NCBI GenBank assembly: GCA_002118135.1 | Contig: BDIU01000319.1 | Coordinates: forward strand, 33,849 to 97,848 | Length of the DNA stretch: 64,000 nt | Direction of reading: 5' to 3' | Source of the DNA: Trebouxia sp. TZW2008 | Taxonomy: Eukaryota > Chlorophyta > Trebouxiophyceae > Trebouxiales > Trebouxiaceae | Program-made: the position numbers and the translations under genes | In this document: one piece after another, positions 18,652 through 33,000 of the stretch | How the letters are laid out: every line of letters starts with the position of its first letter | How positions within the stretch are numbered: the first letter of the stretch is position 1 | Notes under the pieces: generated by a model | Databases searched by the model: none | The model's input: only the letters and a program-made list of their open reading frames with translations | Told to the model about the DNA's origin: nothing

Positions 18652-20159
18652 TCATGACGGCATGCCGAAGCCACGCCACGCAAGACCAAGTAGGTAGCCT
18701 GTCACAACCCCAAGCAGTGCTCCTACAGCCACCTGTAATGTGAGAAAGCTCTTTGTCTACACATGTTGGAGTTTTCCCGAGTCGGTTGCAAAGCATGCTA
18801 GGCTTATCATGTCTGATGTGCAAAAACGCTACTGTTCTGCAATACACAGCGAGCTGATGTGCACAACAACAGCATGCAGTTGAACCCAAGAACCAGAAAG
18901 CAAGGTAAGCAGTGGCAAGCCAGTCCACAGCAAAGCTGTGTGATAACAAGCAATGCCATATCATCAAAGTCTAGAGCTTCACAGGGCGCCGTGCAGCAAA
19001 GGGCAATGCTGGGTGACACTGCAGTGCATTAGCCCAGGATGCCTCTGTTGATGGAGACTTGCTTTATGACCAAATGGCATACACTTTACTTTCTGCTGCA
19101 CTGACAAGACACAGCGACACCAAGCAGAACATCACCTGTCTTGGCGTGTGTCCCAGCCTATCTCGCAAAGGCATAGTCTCACTGCCAGGGTGATCAGCAG
19201 GCAGCTGACTAATGATGATGTTCAGCGCTGTAGCTTGCTTTCCAGCATGCAGCCTGACGCCAGATGCATCATACATCACCTGCAGCACTTTTCAGAGTGA
19301 ACACACTCACAGTCCTATGATAAACAGTGGCAATGGTACTGTTGATTGTCATCATCGTGAAGTTGGCACAGGCAGCAATCATGCAAAACATATCAGCAGC
19401 AAGCAACTTGACTCAAAGCGCATACAGCAAATGTCATACATGCCAACAATGGCAATGCTAATGATGCTGAATGTCACAGTGAAATCGCTGGCGGCAATCA
19501 TAGTGTAAGGATCATTGGCAGCAGGCAAGTTGCTTCCTTTGGTGCCAACACCACGTGCCTGGCGTGGCATGCAGCAGGTGTCCCAACATCATGCAAGATG
19601 AATGTAGTGCCTGGTGATTGGTGTCTAAAAGCTGAAGCAGTACAATGCCGATGCAGCATGAAACTGCGCATGAGGGCGCTTACCACCAAAGACAGTACAA
19701 GGCCAATTGCAAAAGTACCAGTATCTGTGCCTTGGATTGTTCCAAGGGCTGCAGTGAGAGCAACGACCTGTAAGGACAGCAACAGGTCAATGATTTGCTG
19801 TTGGCTGAAGCTGTCTGATTGACACCACATGTATATTGCCCCCCGGTAGCCAGGCAAGCAACTCACACTGGATGTGTGGGAGGAAGGCATGCCCCCAGAG
19901 CGCATCATCTGGGTGAAGTCCCAGTGACCTTCATCATACCAGTTTGTGACCACCTTCAGCAACTGTGCAATAGCAAATGCCAGGAAGCCAGCCCAACAAG
20001 GCCTGTCACATCAGCAACGATTGAAAGGCACAGGCAAGCTTTGGAGCCCGGGGAGCCTCATGGCTCATATTACTGATGCAGAACGCACCCATTATGGACC
20101 AGTCCGCTAACTCCACCGGCTGATGGCGCAGCCTCAGGGCCGGGCACGGGCCTTGGCAT
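18652..20159 (-). CDS. DUF212 (acid phosphatase/vanadium-haloperoxidase-related) membrane protein
   Basis: Five exons, 20089-20159, 19867-20002, 19684-19767, 19136-19279 and 18652-18732, join in phase to 516 nt, or 171 residues. The exons carry the family's hallmarks in order: a leader and first membrane helix (WAGFLAFAIAQ), NWYDEGHWDFTQMMRSGGMPSSH (split here across the DF/TQ region) with the GGMPSSHT motif, a helix ending FAIGLVLSLV, then VMYDASGVRLHAGKQA, LRDRLGHTPRQV, and a last membrane helix (VAVGALLGVVTGYLLGL). The family is found in plants, algae and bacteria (YuiD) and is thought to be membrane-bound. Its substrate is unknown. Length and motif order are normal for the family. Confidence 0.88.
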
Positions 20160-21038
20160 GTCACTGTTGCGCTTGGTCAAGCCGCAGATACAATGCTAGC
20201 TATTTTAACGTCACCACAACAGTCGTCTGACTGGATTGTCGTGTTCGAGACCAGCAACGAGGGGTATATTGGTCGTCGTCCGGTCGCTGTTAACGCGTGC
20301 AGTTTTAAAACTGGCGATCGTACTCTTGACAGTCTTCGGTGACGACAGCGAGCGAGGAAGCAGAATAATGCCAGAGGAGTACACCTTCTCGGTCGCCGAG
20401 GGCGTTCCTGCAACGACAGCGCTGCTGAGGCTTCGGACCAGTGGCTTCAGCTGCATGCAAGTCCCATGCAATTGGTCTTCCTGAAGTTAGTCATTTGACA
20501 ACTCACGAGACTGAGCGTGCACAGCATTTGCACTTTGTAGGAACGACACAAATCCTTGATACACCGTTTATTCGGAAAGCTGTCAGCAAGCGCGTTATGG
20601 CATGGCAGACCAGGTTGCCAAACTGTACAGGACATTTGAATAGCATTTCCAATTTGCAGCAGTGATACGCTCAAGGATGCACCTCCATAATGAATTGAAT
20701 GATTCAGGTCTCCATAAGCTGTCATGAAGCATGGCAGATGGATGTTGACAATTGGCTGACTGGACAAAGCGCATGAAAGCTACATATTTCCGACAGGTGT
20801 TGTTACTGTTCATGACTTGTGTGATTCATTGTGAGTCATGATTTGAAGTGACATTGCAGCAACTGTATGGACTCCCTCAGCCCCAGGTGGGAACTGTGCA
20901 AAACTTGCAAGTCAGCTGAGTCCCTAGTACAGCAAATCTGACTCGCAGGTGCTGTCGGCATAGACATCAAATGAGCGTTTATCATATGCAAGACAACTTC
21001 CCTGAAACTGCAGACCAGTATCAGCCGTTTCATGTTGG
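20160..21038. other. Intergenic between VPS50 3' end and DUF212 start
   Basis: A plus-strand ORF at 20236-20484 has an acidic middle (MPEEYTFSVAEGVPATT) but no motif, and it lies in the probable promoter of the DUF212 gene. I do not call it. The rest shows no coding signal. Confidence 0.35.
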
Positions 21039-24000
21039 TCATGACCGCATGTCTGCCAAATCTGTTTCGATTTGAGTGGTCAGAGCATTCCTGTCTTTGC
21101 GCTTCAGAAAGTTGGACTCTGCTATGCATGTGACCAGCATCAGAATCTGGCTTTGTGTGTATTCTGGATGCGTCAGTGCCCATCTATGCAGCTCATCACC
21201 CCAAGGGATGTAGAAAGCCTACAAGTCAGCAGAACAAAAACAGTGCTCAGTTCACAGAAACAAAATGGTTCTGTCCAAGGCGATCCCCATCAGCTGTTGC
21301 TGGGCTTCTGTTGCTGTGCATCAAACAAATGCAGCAGAATTTGACGGCTTGTGGTACACACAAAACCAAGTCAATTTGGCATTGAGTGTCATGCCAATTG
21401 GCGGGAACTTGAACAGTCCTGCATGCCAGGAAATTACAAGCAACATTACCTTGATGTAGTTGTCTATGATGCGCAGGGCGTCTGCAACCATGGCTGCAGT
21501 CACTGGGTCTCGCGGCGTCTTGCTGCTGATGCTTTGCAACCCAGACTGGACAGCCTGCACAGCATTTGAAGCATTAGCAGATGTTGAGTGTTGAAGTCAG
21601 TGTATCATCGTGCTTAATCCTCAACACACAATTTGTAACATGTGGCATTTGAGATCATGAATCACCGGGATGCAGTGTAAGATGTTGAATGTGCAGTATC
21701 CTGCGCCAATGCGCGGTATGCAAGCATCTTGAAATATCTATCACTGGAATGGAGAGCATGGTGACTTACTGCATTGGCAGCAAGACGCTGCCTGTGCACA
21801 AATCATGCCTGATCATGAGCATTTGGGATTTGCAGCCCAATCTGCGCTTGCCTGGCTAGCATTTATTATGATACTTAGTCTCATTAAAGTTAACATCATG
21901 TATCCTGACTTCGGCACCATGAGGCTGGCCTGGCTAGGCAAGACTTGCGCCACTCACACCTCACACATGTATAAAAAGCTAGTCGTGTGTTGTGGTGCTG
22001 ATTCTGATTGCAGTCATGACTTTTGTAATCACATTACTTGATAACAGTTACTGTTTATTGTACTGATATTGCTATAGCTACAGCATGGGTACCTGCAGGT
22101 CAAGGCTCATGGCCGCTCGGCCCATCATGGTACAGCGCGCTTTGGCACCCGCCCGCGCCAGCCCCTCCAGCATCATTTCTGCCGTGAACTGCAACGCATG
22201 ATTCCACACCTGCAGGCATGACAAACACAACTTTGATCCTGTGCCCATGATACTATGCAATACTGTTGAGGCACGGAAGGTTTGCGTCACAAGGGCTGAG
22301 GCATGTGCATGTGACCTGGCACCCAACTGCGTCAGCCCCTCCAGCATGCTGTGAACTGCAACGCGTGATTCCACATCTAGAAACACCGTCACACACAAGT
22401 GAGGGCAGCTTGGGATAATGTCGCAACATGACAGCACCAAATGATGCATGTGAATGTGGCTTGGCCCCTGCCTGTGCCAGCCCCTTTAGCATCATCTCTG
22501 CTGTGAATTGCAGCGCATGATTCCATTTACAACAACAACAGCCAAGCAGGAGCTAGCAGCCATGTGCAATGTCTGCCACATTGTTAGCTGCCATTGTTGC
22601 CTAGGACTTCCCAGCGAGGGCAGAATCTTCTCAGCAGCAGTCAGCAGTCAAAACACTTCCTGAAGCACATGACAACAATGACCAAGCATAAGCTAGCAGC
22701 CATGTGCAATGTCAGCCACATTGTGAGTCGCTGCTGTTGTTTTTGACTTGCCACAAAGGGCAAGAGCTTCTTAGCATCAATCAGCAGTTTGAGTTGTTCC
22801 TGCCTAGCAGCGCTCAGTGCCATTGATGTCAATCAAGCATGCAAGTGAAATGCAGCTTGCTACCTGTGTGTAAGCAAGCAGGCACGAGATAGGATTGTTG
22901 CCTTTGAGCTGCATGGTTATAGACATCAGAAGCGCTGGGCATTGACTTAGCACTCTTGTGCTTGAGAAGCAGTTGCTGGTGCTGGTCAGCTGTCATAGGC
23001 TCTTTTTTCAAAGCTGACTGTTGAACATGAGCTACTCTGTGCGTAGGTATTACCCTTGCCGGGTGCAAATAAGCTAAGTCTGAGCATGAAGCCCAAAGCT
23101 TTTGCAGCACGTCCAACGCTGAGCGCTGGTGCTTTACTGCTGGCAAGTAGATTGCCTTTACGCTCACACACTTCTGGTCTAAGCCAGCAGCACTGAGCGC
23201 GGGCATCACACTCAGACTCTCCAAGCATACCTTCAGGTGCTAATTGCCGATTGCAGGCCATGTACACACCAGGACTGGCAAGCATGCAATTCCATGCATA
23301 TGAGCTCTGATCTGACATGACTTGCATCAGCTACACTGAGCGTAGGCATGGTGCTCAGACGCACTCACAGCACCTTGAAGTGCGTATTGCCGTCCGCAAG
23401 CCCTGGATTCCTTGCAACTGACAAGAAAGTATCATGCCGTTTAGCAGCACTTAGTGCACGCTTGCTACTCAGTTGCAGGCCCTGTAGTTGTTGTTCTTGG
23501 CAAGGAGTTGCTGCCATGCTCATCTGGTCGACATCAGCAGGACCAAGCGTAGGCATGTTGCTCAGATGCTACCTGAACACCTTCAAGTGCTGATTGAGCA
23601 GCACGCCCACCCAAGCTAAATCTTTTGATGGGGGCTCCTCAAAGTCAAATGTACTCGTCGCGACAGTACTCTTACACCACAAGTGCTGTTAGCAAATTCT
23701 AAATGCACCAACAGCTGGCTAGGATTTGCTTCCCTGCGCATGAGTTTCATCCTCACCTGATTTGCATCAGCAGCATTGAGCCTGGGCATGAGACTGAAAC
23801 GCCCCTGGAACACCATGAATCCTCTTTTTAGGGTTTAGGGTATAGCCCTGTACATCAAGAAGTTGCTTCTAAGCCCAACCTTACCTGATTCACATCACCA
23901 GCACTGAGCGTAGGCATGGTACTCAGTCGCTCCCGGAACACCCTCAAGTGCTGATTGAGCAAAACGCCAACCCAAGCAGATGCTTTAGTTGGCGGCTCCT

Positions 24001-27000
24001 CAAGGTTGAAGTTCTGCTCAGCAATACGGTCTGGTAGCCACTTGATGGGCAGATTCAGCCTGGCTGCTGTGCGTAGAATGAAGTCTTGTACATCTGAGGA
24101 GGACTTGACGCTTTGGTAGAAGGTGTCTAGGGTGTGGTGCTCTGGCAAATCTTGCCTGCCCATGAGGTTGTCCCCTAGAGCATGATGCGCTGAGTGCAGC
24201 TGACTGGCCAGCGCCATGAGGGAGTCCACTGCTACCTTGCGCTCCTGCACAGACCAGATCAAGCAGTCATTGCATGTAGTAGAAGGTGTTCAAGCTGCAG
24301 TGCTCTGGCAGGTCTTGGCAGCACATCAGATTGTTCACCAAAGCGTCCGGTAGAAGGTGTCTAAGGTGTGGTGCTCTGGCAGGTTGTGCTTGCCCATGAG
24401 ATCGTCCCCCAGAGCATGATGCGCAGAGTGCAGCTGACTGACTAGCGCAATGAGTGAGTCCACTGCTACCTTGCATTCCTGCACACAACCAGTCAAGCAG
24501 TCATTGCATCTGATAGAAGGTGTCTAAGTTGTGGTCTTCTGGCAGGTCTTGCCTGCCCATGAGGTTGTCCGCTAGAGCATGATGCGCTGAGTGCAGCTAA
24601 CTAGCCAAGGCCATGAGCAAGTCCACTGCTACCTTGCATTCCTGCACAACACCTCTTGGCCACTTTTCACGAAAACAATAGAAGTGCCGAAATTTGTCGG
24701 TCTTCAAAACCTTGCTGAAATAACGAAAGAAATTGATATGACCTGAGTGATTATCTGCTGTGAAATGTTGATGTAGATATCACTCATGTTCTTGCCATGA
24801 AAGACAATGTCCTCACCATTAGACAAAAGGGACAAACTGTATTTGCTTGGTCTTAAGTCTGCTTACCAAGTACAGCGACGCTCTATACAGGAGGATGGAA
24901 TACTAATCAATTGACTACTAAATGATGTAACAAGACGCCATGAGTGAGTCCAGTGCAAGTTTGCATTGTTGCACAACTTCATTCAAGGAATCAATGTAGC
25001 AAATTGACTGGTCCACCGCAACCGTGGCTAGCTTCCGTATGCACCCAGCCATGCTGTTCTGGACAAATTCGTTGGCTTTGTGTAGTGCCAGGTGAGAACA
25101 GCGCGTTTCAACATACGTGGGTAACACAATACATATCTCGCAAATAGGCCTTTGTGTCTGTGATGACATAATAGCAGACTTGCAGGCCCTAAAGCTTGCA
25201 GTTTTGGCACAGATTTCAAAAGCAGTTTTAAAACATTACAGAACAGCACATGTCAACAAGCCCTTTAGCTGACACAATTCCAAAATGTTTACATGATAAA
25301 TCAACAGTGTACGTCTTCATCAACATCACCAAGATCACTCACGCACTGGCTAGTAAGTAAGTAGGTAGTTGTGTGACCCTGCAATGTGCATACATAAGCA
25401 TTAAGGTAGATCAAACGATCAAACCTGGAGGCCATACAGGTTGCCAGGGTTGGACAGGGCAGTAGCCCCCTCAGGGCTGCCAGCAGCAGCCCCTTTACTA
25501 AAAGGTGACATCAGCTCCTTCATTTTAGAGGTCTGCCCATCAGGAGTGGAGGGCTGAAGAGCAGCTCCATTGCAAGGGCCATTGGCAACTGCCCCATGCT
25601 GCAGCAGCTTCTCCCAGGAGCTGGCGGGAATGTATGACGGGCGATACTTGACTAACGACCGGTTGAGGATACGTAACAGAGTATTACGCAGGCGTACTGG
25701 CAGTATGTCTGCTCCTCCCTGCATGGCAGTAGCAACACAGCTATGCTGCAGCAGCTTCTTGCCGGAGCTGGCGGGAATGTGTGAAGGATAACTCTTGACC
25801 AAGGACCTGTTGAGAATACTTGATAGATTGCATGCGGGCGTACTGGCAGTATATGCGTAACAGGGCGTTACGCATGCACACTGGCAGTGTTTCAGCTGCC
25901 CCCTAGAAATCACACTTGATCTGTTTTCATGGCTGCCGCAGCTTTGAACAGACTTTGATGACAAATGCGACAGACTCTTGGACGAACTTGTTGCTGCTGT
26001 TGGGGCAGACAAAAAGCAAGCAGGCAGAGGTGACAAAAAGTCATCACATCATCCAAGTGAAAATGTAATGAAAACATTGCATATAAGAGCGGCTGCAGAC
26101 TCAATCTGTTGTCTTCTTGAAGCAGGACAACATCAGCCAGGTTGACACTGCTGAATTTGCCAAAAATGGGCAGCAGGTACAACTCAGCCATGTCTGAGCG
26201 ACAGGGTATGGCACAGCTGTATCTGGAGCAAAACAGTGTACCTGCTGCACATCTTGTACCTCAACGTTGCTTTGGCAAGAAAAAACGCGACACCCAGTAT
26301 GGCAGTTGCGACAGCTTTATCTGAGACAACATGCCATTCAATGACTTGATGACAACTGCAGCCCTGACCTGTTGTTGCTGTTGGGGCAGTATGACATTAG
26401 CCAAGTTGAGACTGCTGCAGGTGTAGAAGATGTGCAGCAGGTACAGCTCAACCATGCTTCAACACATGAAGCAACCACAGCTGTCATCACTATAGTATTT
26501 GCGGCAAGGTTTTGCATAAAACAGGCTTGACAACGCTCCTCTTGTTGCTACTGAGGAAGATTGACATCAACCAGGTTGGGGCTGCTAACGGTGCAGAACA
26601 CGAGCAGCAGGAACAGCGCAGCTAAAGGGCATTTCACAGCTTGCACGACTGCTCTCCCTGGCACAAATCACACTCTTATGCAGACTTTGGAGAGAACTGC
26701 AACAGACTTAATGCTTAAATCCCTCACCTGTTGTTGCTGCTGAGGCAGGATGACATCAGCCAGGTTGAGGCTGCTGAAGGTGTAGAAGACGTGCAGCAGG
26801 TACAGCTCAAACATCTGCGCCATGGCACAGAACACCTTGCTGGCTTCTGATCGCAGCATCAGCATCAGCTCGGCATACTCAGTCAGCCAGTTGAGCAGCC
26901 GCCACGACGCATTAGTCATCGTCGGCAGCTCTTCTGCTTCGCTACGACCTACAACAGCATCAGCGCTGGCTCAGTGTACGTTGACAGCCAGCTAAGCAGC

Positions 27001-30000
27001 TTCTACAAGCATGATTGGAAGGTTTCTGAGTCAATCACAGCCTATCAAAGCATGCAGCCAAAGCCAGACAGCAGCATCAGCCAATCTCAGCGCACTTGAT
27101 CAGCCAATTGAGCAGCCTGCATGAGGCATCAGTCATGGTTGGCAGCTCTTCTGCATCGCTACGACCTGCACCAATTTGAATTTTGCCACTGATAGCGTGA
27201 TTAGCGAGGGATTTGCCACAGATAGCGGCATCAGCAACGACAGCAGCATCAGCTCAGGGTACTAGCTAGCCAATTGAGCAGCCTCCATGAGGCATCAGTC
27301 ATGGTTGGCAGCTCTTCTGCTTTGCTACAACCTGCAACAGCATCAGCTCAGCATACTTGGTCAGCCGGTAAGCTCACAAGTTTATTGGCTTCAACATGGT
27401 TTTGTATCAGTCAAATTTGATAATGCTGCCAAGGACTGACTCAGCATATGAGGTGACACTTGCGCCCAACAATGTACGTTCGCAATAAAATGCATTGGCT
27501 GTTGTGATGCAGACAACGTAAGAAGCACATTCCAGACATGCTTACATGATTTGCACATGACAATGGTATACGTTGACAATTACATGGCCACCGAGCAATG
27601 AACTGCCACGTCAAGTCAGCTACATGCGCCCAGCTGTCTGGAAGCCGACGTGTATTGGTCAGCCGCTTCTTTGATTGCGAGCTGACCTGATGTAGATGGG
27701 GCGGGGGCTGTATCCGTGGGCACCTTCACATTCTGACCATCCTCATCAATGGAGTCTGCAAACACGTCTTCAGGCTCATCTGACATAATGGACTTGTGCG
27801 GGCTGCTGCCATCAGAGTAAGCATCCTGGGCCTCTGCATAACATGCGACAGCAATTATGCTGGTGAATTTTGAGCCTATGCACGATGTGGAGGAGTGAAT
27901 GATGCATGCCACAGACTTGTGTGTGAGCTATCTGTTTGTGTGGGCTGCTCCAGTCAGAGTAACGCGTTTTGAGCCTCTGCACAACATTAAAGAAATATTT
28001 TGCATGCCAAAGTCTGCCGTGTGAGCTGTATACCGAACGTTGTTAATCCAATAGTTTCTTGCATGCCATCATGCGACGCACTCTGATCCCATCAGAGGAA
28101 GCGTCTTGAGCCTCTGCACAACATGCAGCAGCAATCATGCCCATGAGGTTTGAGCCTCTGCACAATGTGGAGGAGCGATCTTGCGTGCCAGAAGCTTTTG
28201 TGTGTGAGCTATCTATCTGTGTGGGCTGCTGGCATCAGAATCTGCTTCTTGAGCCCTCTGGCCAACATTCAAGAGCAATCCTGCGTGCCACAAATATTGT
28301 GTTGGCTATCTATCTGTGTGGGCTGCGCCCACTAGAGACGTAAGGTTCTTGAGTCTCTGCAGAACTTAAGAGCATTCACAGGGTTTGTTGTGTATGCCAG
28401 GCACCACATGCATCAAGCATTCACAGCAGTCAGTTGAAATTTGCCTGACCGCTGCATGGGCAAAAAGCCGTGGCAAACAGTGCAAATGATGGGTGTTGCA
28501 GTGTTGCAGAACATCAATCACTTGTGAGCGTCGACACATGGAAGCCACAGTGGGTTCACACTGTGCTGCTGTTAACAACACCAGACTCAGCTATTGTTGC
28601 AGAAAACAAGTATGCAGCAAGACAAAAGGGTAAGAAAAGGAGAATGACAAGGAAGCAGGAACAGCGCCTGGGTCCAACCTCCAGGGGTTGCCTTGGGTGA
28701 TTCACACACCCAACAATCATTGCACAGAAGAGGTAGCAGAATGAGAACATGCAACAACAAGAACAACAATGACAACAAGCAGCATGCAAAGGTGAGCAAC
28801 AAAAATGAAACAGCAGCTCCAGAATTTGCCTTGGGCCATCCACATGTCAAGGCGGTCATGGCTTGAGCTGGCATTCCCATTTTAAGAAGCCGCACTTGCG
28901 CCAGGCAGGCTGCCACAAACATGCTTGCACAGAAGGAGTAGAAGAATGTGCACAAGCAACCAAGGGAGAAAAAGATGATGAAGAAGAAGAGGAAAAGAAG
29001 AGAGACAGCATCCAGGGCAGGCGGAAGAGAAGGGTTGCCTCGAGCCATTGACGCATCAAAGCTGTCATGGCTTGAGGTGGCATTCCCATTTTGAGCAGCC
29101 ACAATTGCACCAGGCTGGCTCACCACTCTGAGCGTGCAAGAAGAAGAAGAAGAAGGAGGAGCAGAGGGTGGTCTTGTCATTGACAAAGAAGAAGAGGAAG
29201 AAGCAGCAAAGGCAGAAGAGGCACAACAGCACCTGGGGTAGACCTCCAAGGGTTGCCTTGGGCCATCCACACGTCAAAGCCGTCATGACTTGTGGTGGCA
29301 TGTCCATTTTGAGAAGCTGCATTTGTAGTACCAGGCAGGCTGCCGCTGCTGCCTGTTTTGGCAAGCAGGCCGTTTTGGGCCTGCCCCTGTAGAGCCCTTG
29401 CCAAATCAGGCACTGTGCCCTCAGCCACGGGCAGCTTCTTCCACAGCTCCTTCTCCAGCATGCTGTGCAGCACCTACAGTAGCAGTGGTCATACAGAACA
29501 TGGGAATGCTGGCTCGCTGGCGCCCACCGAACTCTGACTGTGGCAAGCAGAACAGGCAGATCTTTGTATAGATTACACCGGGTAAGGATGGCACACATGA
29601 CAAGGACAAACAAAATAGGACATCAGGACGTTGTCTCAAATGAGTAATCTCAGGTGACTCAGCATCTAAACTGAAACATGTGAGGCACAGTGCTTTCGTG
29701 AAACGAGCTAGCAGCATCTACCTCCATTTTCATTCATTCCATTCTAAACGTGTGCTGGACAGGCTCAGCAGGCCCAGCAAGCCCAGCAAGCCCAGCTAGG
29801 TCTATACTGGAGCAATCAACTGTCTCCAATCAGTCTTGTCCTAGTGCTATTCTAATCAATTTGCATGGAGAGAGGTCTACCTGCAGGTTGGCTTCATGGA
29901 AGGCAGCAAAGAACTTGCCACTCTGTCGGGACAGAACGTCTCGCAGTGAAGTGCACTCAGCCCCACTGAAAGCTTCGCCAATCTGCAAGATCTGCTGAGT

Positions 30001-33000
30001 CCACTCAAGCACCTGCAGATCATATGCTATCATCATTTCAAACTGTCTGGGTAACACCCTTTGAAAGCTGCAGTCATTCAACAGACAAGCCTGCTAAGTG
30101 GGCCTAACACAGACAAGTAGGCTTGAACAACAATGAGCTGTGCTTTGGTTGACACGGCTCCTCAATTTGTCTAAAGCTTGCTACGCAGGTATTGTTTTCA
30201 CAGTGTCTGTTATGCTAAGCTCTAAAAGCAGCACTTGTGTAGCAGGCTCTTGCAGCTGCGGAGCTGTAACAAGCAAAAAGCAGCCCATCAATACCCCTCC
30301 CAGACATTCATGAATGCATACACCTTGGTACGCTGTTTGCACAACAATCACTTGCAAACAGAATTGGCATGAACACTTCAGTCACATAGGGATTACTTAC
30401 CTGCAGGAAGTGTTGCCCTTCAAAGGCTGCTGGAGAAGACAACAAGGTGCCTAGCTTCCTAGCAGCTTCATCCCAGAGCCATTTGCGCCCATTGGTCAGG
30501 CCTTCCTGCACCTTGAGCAGCGCTTCTGCAGTCTCCAGGTTCTTCTTTTCTTCCTGTTGCAGCCTCTGCAGCTGCTGCGCTGGTTCAAGCTGCACAGCAA
30601 AGCAGATTGTTGTTGTCAGACACATTATTTGTGAAAGCCCGGTTGTGGTTGGCCTGTCATGTTCAATTTGCTGTCTTAGCTGCACAGCACGGCAGGGCAT
30701 GATGAAACAGTTTGTTCCTGATACTGAGCAATGCTTCTGCAATGTCCAGGTTCTTCTTCTCTGCGTATTGCAGCCTCTGCAATTGCTCTGCTGGGTCCAG
30801 CTGCACAGCAAAGCAGAGTGTTGTGGTCTTAGTTGTTGCAGATGCTTGCAATCGCCTTTGTAATGTTGCTGTTATTGTGATCTGTATGTAGAGTGCTGAC
30901 GCCAGCAGCACTGCGCAGCAGGGCAAGATTAGTCAGGCCTTCCTGCACCTCAAGCAATGCTTCTGCAGTGTTCGGGTTCTTCTTCTCTTTCTGTTGCAGC
31001 CTGTGCAATTGCTCGGCTGGGTCAAGCTGCACAGCAAAACAGTTTGTTGTTCAGTGGAAGCTGTCAGCGCTTTGGGATAGTTGTGATGTTCTCATTGGAG
31101 CCCTTGCATCCAATCTGCTGTGCCCATCTGCACAGCACAGCAGTGCAGCATGTATTGCCTGGCATTGAGCAGTACTCGCGAACTCTCAAATTCTGTCTTC
31201 AACCCTCTTTGTGATTCGCCTGTCATGTACAATCTGATGACTTCAGCTGCACAGCACAGCAGGGCATGATGAAGCAATTGGACACTCCTGCACCTTGAGC
31301 AGCGCTTCTGCAGTTTCCAGGTTCTTCTTCTCTTCCTCTTGCAGCCTCTGCAGCTGCTGTGCTGGGTGCAGCTGCACAGCAAAGTAGCGCAATATGATCG
31401 ATCGTGAGGAGCGCATTCTCTCTTCCTGTTGTCCTACTGAGACTATAAGAACAATCTTGACAATGAGTACTTGTGCCATTTGCTAGATCAAGCGTATTGT
31501 CTAGGCTTGGAGTTCATTGTACACCTCTAAATTGTGCTGTTGAACTTGTATGTGCACTTCCTGTTGAAATCTTAGATTGCATCTGCTTGGTCAACTTGTT
31601 CGGCACAGCAGGGCAAGGTCAATCAGGTGAACACTGAACTATGTGACGCTCATCAGGCTCTTGAGGCATAGCAGCCTGATGAATAGACATTGTCATGTAA
31701 AAGAGGGCTTACACCTTGCTGCTGACTACGCTCTGTTGATCGCCCAAATGGGTTGCGAGGAGTGCCTGAAAAGAGAAGAGGAGAAGGGCTGCTGTAAGCT
31801 CAAGGGTCAACCAAACAAGGTTACATGCTTGTCAAACCTGCTTTTGTGCAATGCACAGCCTGATTCAACAAATTTATACAAGAGGAGACTTACATCTTGG
31901 TGCTGATTATGCTCTGTTGATTGCCCAAATGGGTTGCAAGGAGTGCCTGAAAGAGAAGAGGAGAAGGGCTGCTTTAAGCTCCAGGGGAAACCCAACAAGG
32001 TGTCATGCATGTCAAATTTGCTTTTGCATACCGCTCAGCCTGATGAATAAGCATTTTTGCAAGCGGGTCTTACATCTTGCTGCTGATTATGCTCTGTGGA
32101 TTGCCCAAACGGGTTGCGACGAGTGCCTGAGAGCGAAGAGGAGAAGGGCTGCTGTAATTGGGGAGGGGAGCCTGGCATGGTGGTGGGGTGCTGCAGGGAG
32201 GACAGTGGGGGGTGTATGGAGTTCTGCCTGGAGATCTGCCGCAGGTGTGCTGGATCTGCTGCTGCTGCTGGCATGGGCTCCTGCACAGATCATTTGGCTT
32301 GCGCCCTGGCATTGTATCAAGCACTGGAATGCAAGCAATAGCTAATTGCATGAGCCAGGAAGTATTTTGAGAGCAGGCTGTTGCACAAGGTGGGCTGAGA
32401 CTGGCGTCGCAAAGAGTGCCTCCTGTGTGATGGAAGCAAATCTTGGACATGTTTCTTTTGCTGAAGGTGTATGGTCCCTTTGCCCTTCAGCTTTCTGCCC
32501 TTCTCTCATGTATGTGTGTGAGCTTGCCAAGACATATGTCAGGTGGTCAACTCATGTGCATGCTTAGCTGCTTTGCGTCGGACAAACTCATTTCAAATTA
32601 AGACTGCAATTGCAGGTGCCGAGCCTGTTATTGCATGCTAGACTTCAACCCTCACCTGGTGTTGTGCAGCTTCAGCCGCTTGGTCATTCACTTGAGTAGC
32701 ATCTGTGCTGTCTGCAGGAGCACTGGTCGAGGCTTGTGCATTGCTATCAATTCGCGACTGCAGCTCTGTGCGCTCAGCCTGAATGGCCTGTTGTACTTGC
32801 AGGTAAGAGCGTATCCGCTTCTCATGCCATTTGGCCATGCGTCTGTGACTGACTAGGATGTCAAAGATTACCATCAGCATCTGCACCAACAAGCAGGCAT
32901 GAAGCTGAAATGGTGATGGTGATGGTGATGGCGATCTTGATGGCAATGGTGATGGCGACTTCTTCAAAAGGCCACTTGTGCACAGAATGCATGCATCTCT

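Noticed and set aside
21186..21218. Apparent frameshift in the last VPS50 exon
   Set aside because: Re-reading the bases gives a continuous frame (AFYIPWGDELHRW) through to the stop at 21039.
25419..26036. 205-residue minus-strand ORF as a separate gene
   Set aside because: Its downstream part is a VPS50 exon. The rest is intron carrying copies of that exon's edge.
28587..29613. Minus-strand ORFs of 227 and 182 residues rich in Leu/Phe/Ser, resembling membrane proteins
   Set aside because: They are translations of purine-rich tracts and exon-edge copies in VPS50 introns.
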